Shown here piece by piece: positions 5,003 to 7,024 of a stretch of DNA of 7,024 bases. This DNA comes from SG8-4 sp964598225. GTDB taxonomy: Bacteria; Planctomycetota; Phycisphaerae; Sedimentisphaerales; Anaerobacaceae. Each line of letters opens with the position of its first letter. The first letter of the stretch is position 1. A program made the translations under genes and the position numbers. Location: the NCBI GenBank assembly GCA_964598225.1, contig CAZRBG010000124.1, forward strand, positions 1 to 7,024, read 5' to 3'. The notes beneath the pieces are model-generated. The model ran no database searches. It was given only the letters and a program-made list of their open reading frames with translations, and was not told the DNA's origin.

Positions 5003-5061
5003 CCACCCTCCTATAGCGACAAGCTGTTCGACAAAACATAAGTATTTAGGAGAAAAGTGGA

Positions 5062-5496
5062 ATGATTAAAGATATCGTCTGTTTGGCTGTCGGGGCTATT
5101 CTCCTGACCGGTTGTGTGTCAGTTCAAGGAAACAAGGCTGTCAAAGAATGTGAGCTCGCAGATGAGTGCCCGCTTATGAAGAAACCGGCCCAGGTCCTGC
5201 GTCACGTGGTTCTGTTCAAATTCAAGGATGAAGCTACTCCGGCGGAGATAAGGAAGGTCGAGAATGCCTTTGCCGCTCTGCCGAGCAAGGTCGATCTGAT
5301 TTATGATTTCGAGTGGGGCACTGATGTGAGCGTTGAGAACCTACACCAGGGCTTTACTCACTGTTTTGTTGTGACTTTTCTCAGCGAAGAAGACAGAGCT
5401 AAATATTTGCCTCATCCGGCACACAAGGAATTCGGCAATATTCTCGGGCCGCACCTGGACAAAGCCCTGGTTGTCGATTACTGGACACAGAATTAA
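5062..5496 (+). CDS. Dabb-domain (stress-responsive A/B barrel) lipoprotein
   Basis: The 144-residue protein begins with a lipoprotein signal: a short positively charged start, a hydrophobic stretch (5-16) and lipobox Leu15-Thr-Gly-Cys18, so the mature protein would be lipidated at Cys18 and envelope-attached. A short linker follows with a second cysteine pair, Cys30-x5-Cys36. From about residue 46 to the end runs a Dabb domain: LRHVVLFKFKDEAT, a helix with ALPSKVD, then HCFVVTFLSEEDRAKYLPHPAHKEFG and a terminal strand LVVDYW. Dabb proteins are usually small dimeric alpha/beta barrels; some bind small aromatic or hydrophobic ligands, but most are uncharacterised. The start is well defined by AGGAG (5048-5052) with 9-nt spacing. 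It has its own promoter and a downstream hairpin, so it looks monocistronic. Substrate and role are unknown. Confidence 0.88.
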   Translation: MIKDIVCLAVGAILLTGCVSVQGNKAVKECELADECPLMKKPAQVLRHVVLFKFKDEATPAEIRKVENAFAALPSKVDLIYDFEWGTDVSVENLHQGFTHCFVVTFLSEEDRAKYLPHPAHKEFGNILGPHLDKALVVDYWTQN

Positions 5497-5532
5497 GAAA
5501 CCTGACCACTACCATCAGATTCCGCGATTCCG

Positions 5533-5551
5533 GCCCAACGCAGGGTTGGGC
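5533..5551 (+). terminator. Hairpin after the Dabb lipoprotein gene, possible terminator
   Basis: GCCCAAC (5533-5539), loop GCAGG, GTTGGGC (5545-5551) form a perfect 7-bp stem 37 bp after the stop. T-rich bases follow only after about 8 nt (TTCTTTGCTTGATTTT), so it is an imperfect intrinsic terminator or a 3'-stabilising stem. The rest of the 342-bp gap to the next gene (5552-5838) contains T-runs near 5681-5687 and 5700-5717 and an orphan Shine-Dalgarno at 5624-5630, but no recognisable gene. Confidence 0.4.
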
Positions 5552-5838
5552 AAGGCATTCTTTGCTTGATTTTCCCACGTTCTTCTGGCATTCTACCAGC
5601 GTAAGGGCCACATAGTGCCTTCAAGGAGGATTGCTGTCACAAGATTGTACTTCTGCGCCTTTGGCGGATCAGTAAACGAGCTTTTTTCGCACTGAGAGCC
5701 TTTTTCCGGGTTTTTCTGCCAAAAGATTCGCAATAAAGCAGCCAGTGAGGCGTCTATATTTGTAAGATTAGACAAACTATCCGTAGACCGTCAGGAGAGT
5801 CTTGTACTACTTTTAGTTATATCACGAAAGGTCTCAGG

Positions 5839-7024
5839 GTGAAGAAAGTCTACATAATAATCATTGTCATAGTAGCGTTAGCCGCCGTCGCGGGAGGTGT
5901 AATGGCCGTAAGGGCCAGGCTAAACGTCCCTGAGAAGCCGACCACGGTTCGTGTCGAACATGCTGAGAGAGGGACGCTGGTTGAGTACGTCAGCGCTCCG
6001 GGGGAAATCGAGCCGCGCAGAAACGTGGAAATCAGCGCCAAGGTCTCTGCGCGAGTAGAAGCTCTGCCGTACGATGAGGGGGCCGCCGTCACCAAGGGCA
6101 ACCCGAGCGCCGAGCCGGCCGTGCCGGCCTCGGTCCTGGTCAAGCTCGATTCGAAGGATTGGGAGAGCCAACTGGTGTCGGCGCAGGCCGGCCGAGACGC
6201 ACAGGCCGCGCAGATCGAAGTGGAGAAGGCCAGAATCGAAAGCCAGAAGGCGACCCTTGCCGGCCTTGCAGCTTCTTTGGATCAGGCAAAGCTTGATTTC
6301 GAGCGTCAGAAGGGATTGCTCGAATCGAAGGATATCGCCCAGGCGACTTTCGACCAGGCAAAGGCTCGATATGATGAACTGAAGGCTCAGTACGAGTCCG
6401 CCCAGCATTCATTACAGTCGGCCAAATTGAATTTGAATGTATTGAAGCACAATCTCGAAGCGGCCGATGCCCGCATCGACCAGGCCAAAGAGGCCCTCAG
6501 CTATACCACCATTGTCTCGCCAATCGACGGAACTGTTACGCGTCTCAATGCCGAAGTTGGTGAGATGGTGATGACCGGCACGATGAATAACGCCGGCACG
6601 ATTATTATGGAAGTCGGCGATCTGTCCGAAATGCTCGTAGTCGCACAGGTGGACGAGGCGGACGTCGGACAACTCAAGGTGGGCCAGAAAGCCCGGGTGC
6701 ACGTGCAGGCCTGGCCGGACAAGATCTTCGATGGTGAAGTCAGGACGGTTGCCCTGAGCCACCAGTACGGCAACCAGGGCACGAAGTACTACGAAACCGA
6801 GGTGCTGCTGATAGATCCTAACGAACAGGTGTTCACCGGGATGAACGCCGACGTTGACGTTGCCGTGGCCGAGCACGAGGATGTGTTGATCGTCCCAAGC
6901 CAGGCGGTCATGGGTCGTAAGGTCGATGAGCTGCCCGTGGAAATCAGGGACAGGCTCACCGAACGAGAGAAAAGGGGTGCAGGTTTCATTTTACGTAATT
7001 TCTCAAGCCGATTGTTTAAGATTC
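5839..7024 (+). CDS. HlyD/MacA-type periplasmic adaptor subunit (3' incomplete)
   Basis: This is the membrane-fusion (periplasmic adaptor) subunit of an RND or ABC-type efflux/export system, linking an inner-membrane transporter to the outer envelope. The start is a GTG with AAAGG (5827-5831) seven nt upstream; no other in-frame start was found in the 78 bp upstream. Residues 1-24 are MKK plus a hydrophobic helix without a lipobox, so it is probably membrane-anchored. Then come a first lipoyl half (about 50-105), interrupted by a Pro/Ala-rich insert at 88-98; a long coiled-coil hairpin (about 108-220) rich in Ala, Gln, Glu and Lys; a second lipoyl half with TTIVSPIDGTVTRLNAEVGE (223-242); and a beta-barrel (about 265-350) with VGQKARVHVQAWPD and FTGMNADVDVAV. 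The frame stays open to the window edge at codon 395. Residues after about 380 look unlike the family and coincide with a drop in GC. The transporter itself would be expected downstream. Confidence 0.9.
   Translation, partial: MKKVYIIIIVIVALAAVAGGVMAVRARLNVPEKPTTVRVEHAERGTLVEYVSAPGEIEPRRNVEISAKVSARVEALPYDEGAAVTKGNPSAEPAVPASVLVKLDSKDWESQLVSAQAGRDAQAAQIEVEKARIESQKATLAGLAASLDQAKLDFERQKGLLESKDIAQATFDQAKARYDELKAQYESAQHSLQSAKLNLNVLKHNLEAADARIDQAKEALSYTTIVSPIDGTVTRLNAEVGEMVMTGTMNNAGTIIMEVGDLSEMLVVAQVDEADVGQLKVGQKARVHVQAWPDKIFDGEVRTVALSHQYGNQGTKYYETEVLLIDPNEQVFTGMNADVDVAVAEHEDVLIVPSQAVMGRKVDELPVEIRDRLTEREKRGAGFILRNFSSRLFKI

Noticed and set aside
5593..5775. 60-codon minus-strand frame in the gap before the adaptor gene
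   Set aside because: It begins with TTG, has no Shine-Dalgarno and shows no recognisable motif.
5920..6876. Long minus-strand frames (162 and 154 codons) within the adaptor gene
   Set aside because: They are antisense shadows of a gene with clear domain structure; long antisense frames are common opposite codon-biased coding DNA.

Overview
The window reads as chromosomal DNA from a Gram-negative-type bacterium, most likely a planctomycete (Phycisphaerae-like). This is inferred from a protein carrying the HYExAFE signature, which I associate with Planctomycetota, from the style of the HisRS and YkgJ-like proteins, and from an inner-membrane-anchored RND/ABC-type adaptor plus a lipoprotein. 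GC content looks close to 50%, and all real genes lie on the + strand. No phage, plasmid, CRISPR or complete transposon is visible.

Region by region: (1) 118-1671 holds queC and queE, two enzymes of the 7-deazaguanine (preQ0/queuosine) pathway, separated by a 165-bp gap filled with octameric TATCAG-type repeats in both orientations that can fold into a long hairpin. (2) 1760-1843 is tRNA-Leu(GAG), embedded between heptameric TCAATAA-type repeats; the upstream repeats contain a good sigma70-like promoter. (3) 2026-2223 is a 65-codon hypothetical gene with a strong ribosome binding site. About 414 bp without a convincing gene follow, containing a spaced inverted repeat that looks like a small dispersed element. 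(4) 2564-2592 is a near-consensus promoter driving a two-gene unit: a YkgJ-type cysteine-cluster metal-binding protein overlapping hisS by 4 bp (ATGA). (5) 4447-4962 is a HYExAFE-family protein with a PD-(D/E)XK nuclease-like core. (6) 5062-5496, behind its own promoter, is a Dabb-domain protein with a lipoprotein signal. (7) From 5839 to the right edge is a periplasmic adaptor (HlyD/MacA type), incomplete at the window end, whose last ~43 bases differ in composition from the rest.

The genes are mostly housekeeping: tRNA modification, a tRNA, and tRNA charging cluster loosely around translation, followed by envelope functions. The least ordinary parts are the short repeat families in nearly every intergenic gap, the non-canonical motif 3 of HisRS, the candidate nuclease of the HYExAFE family, the lipidated Dabb protein, and the possible insertion or assembly junction at the right edge. 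I see no convincing entirely new multi-gene system.
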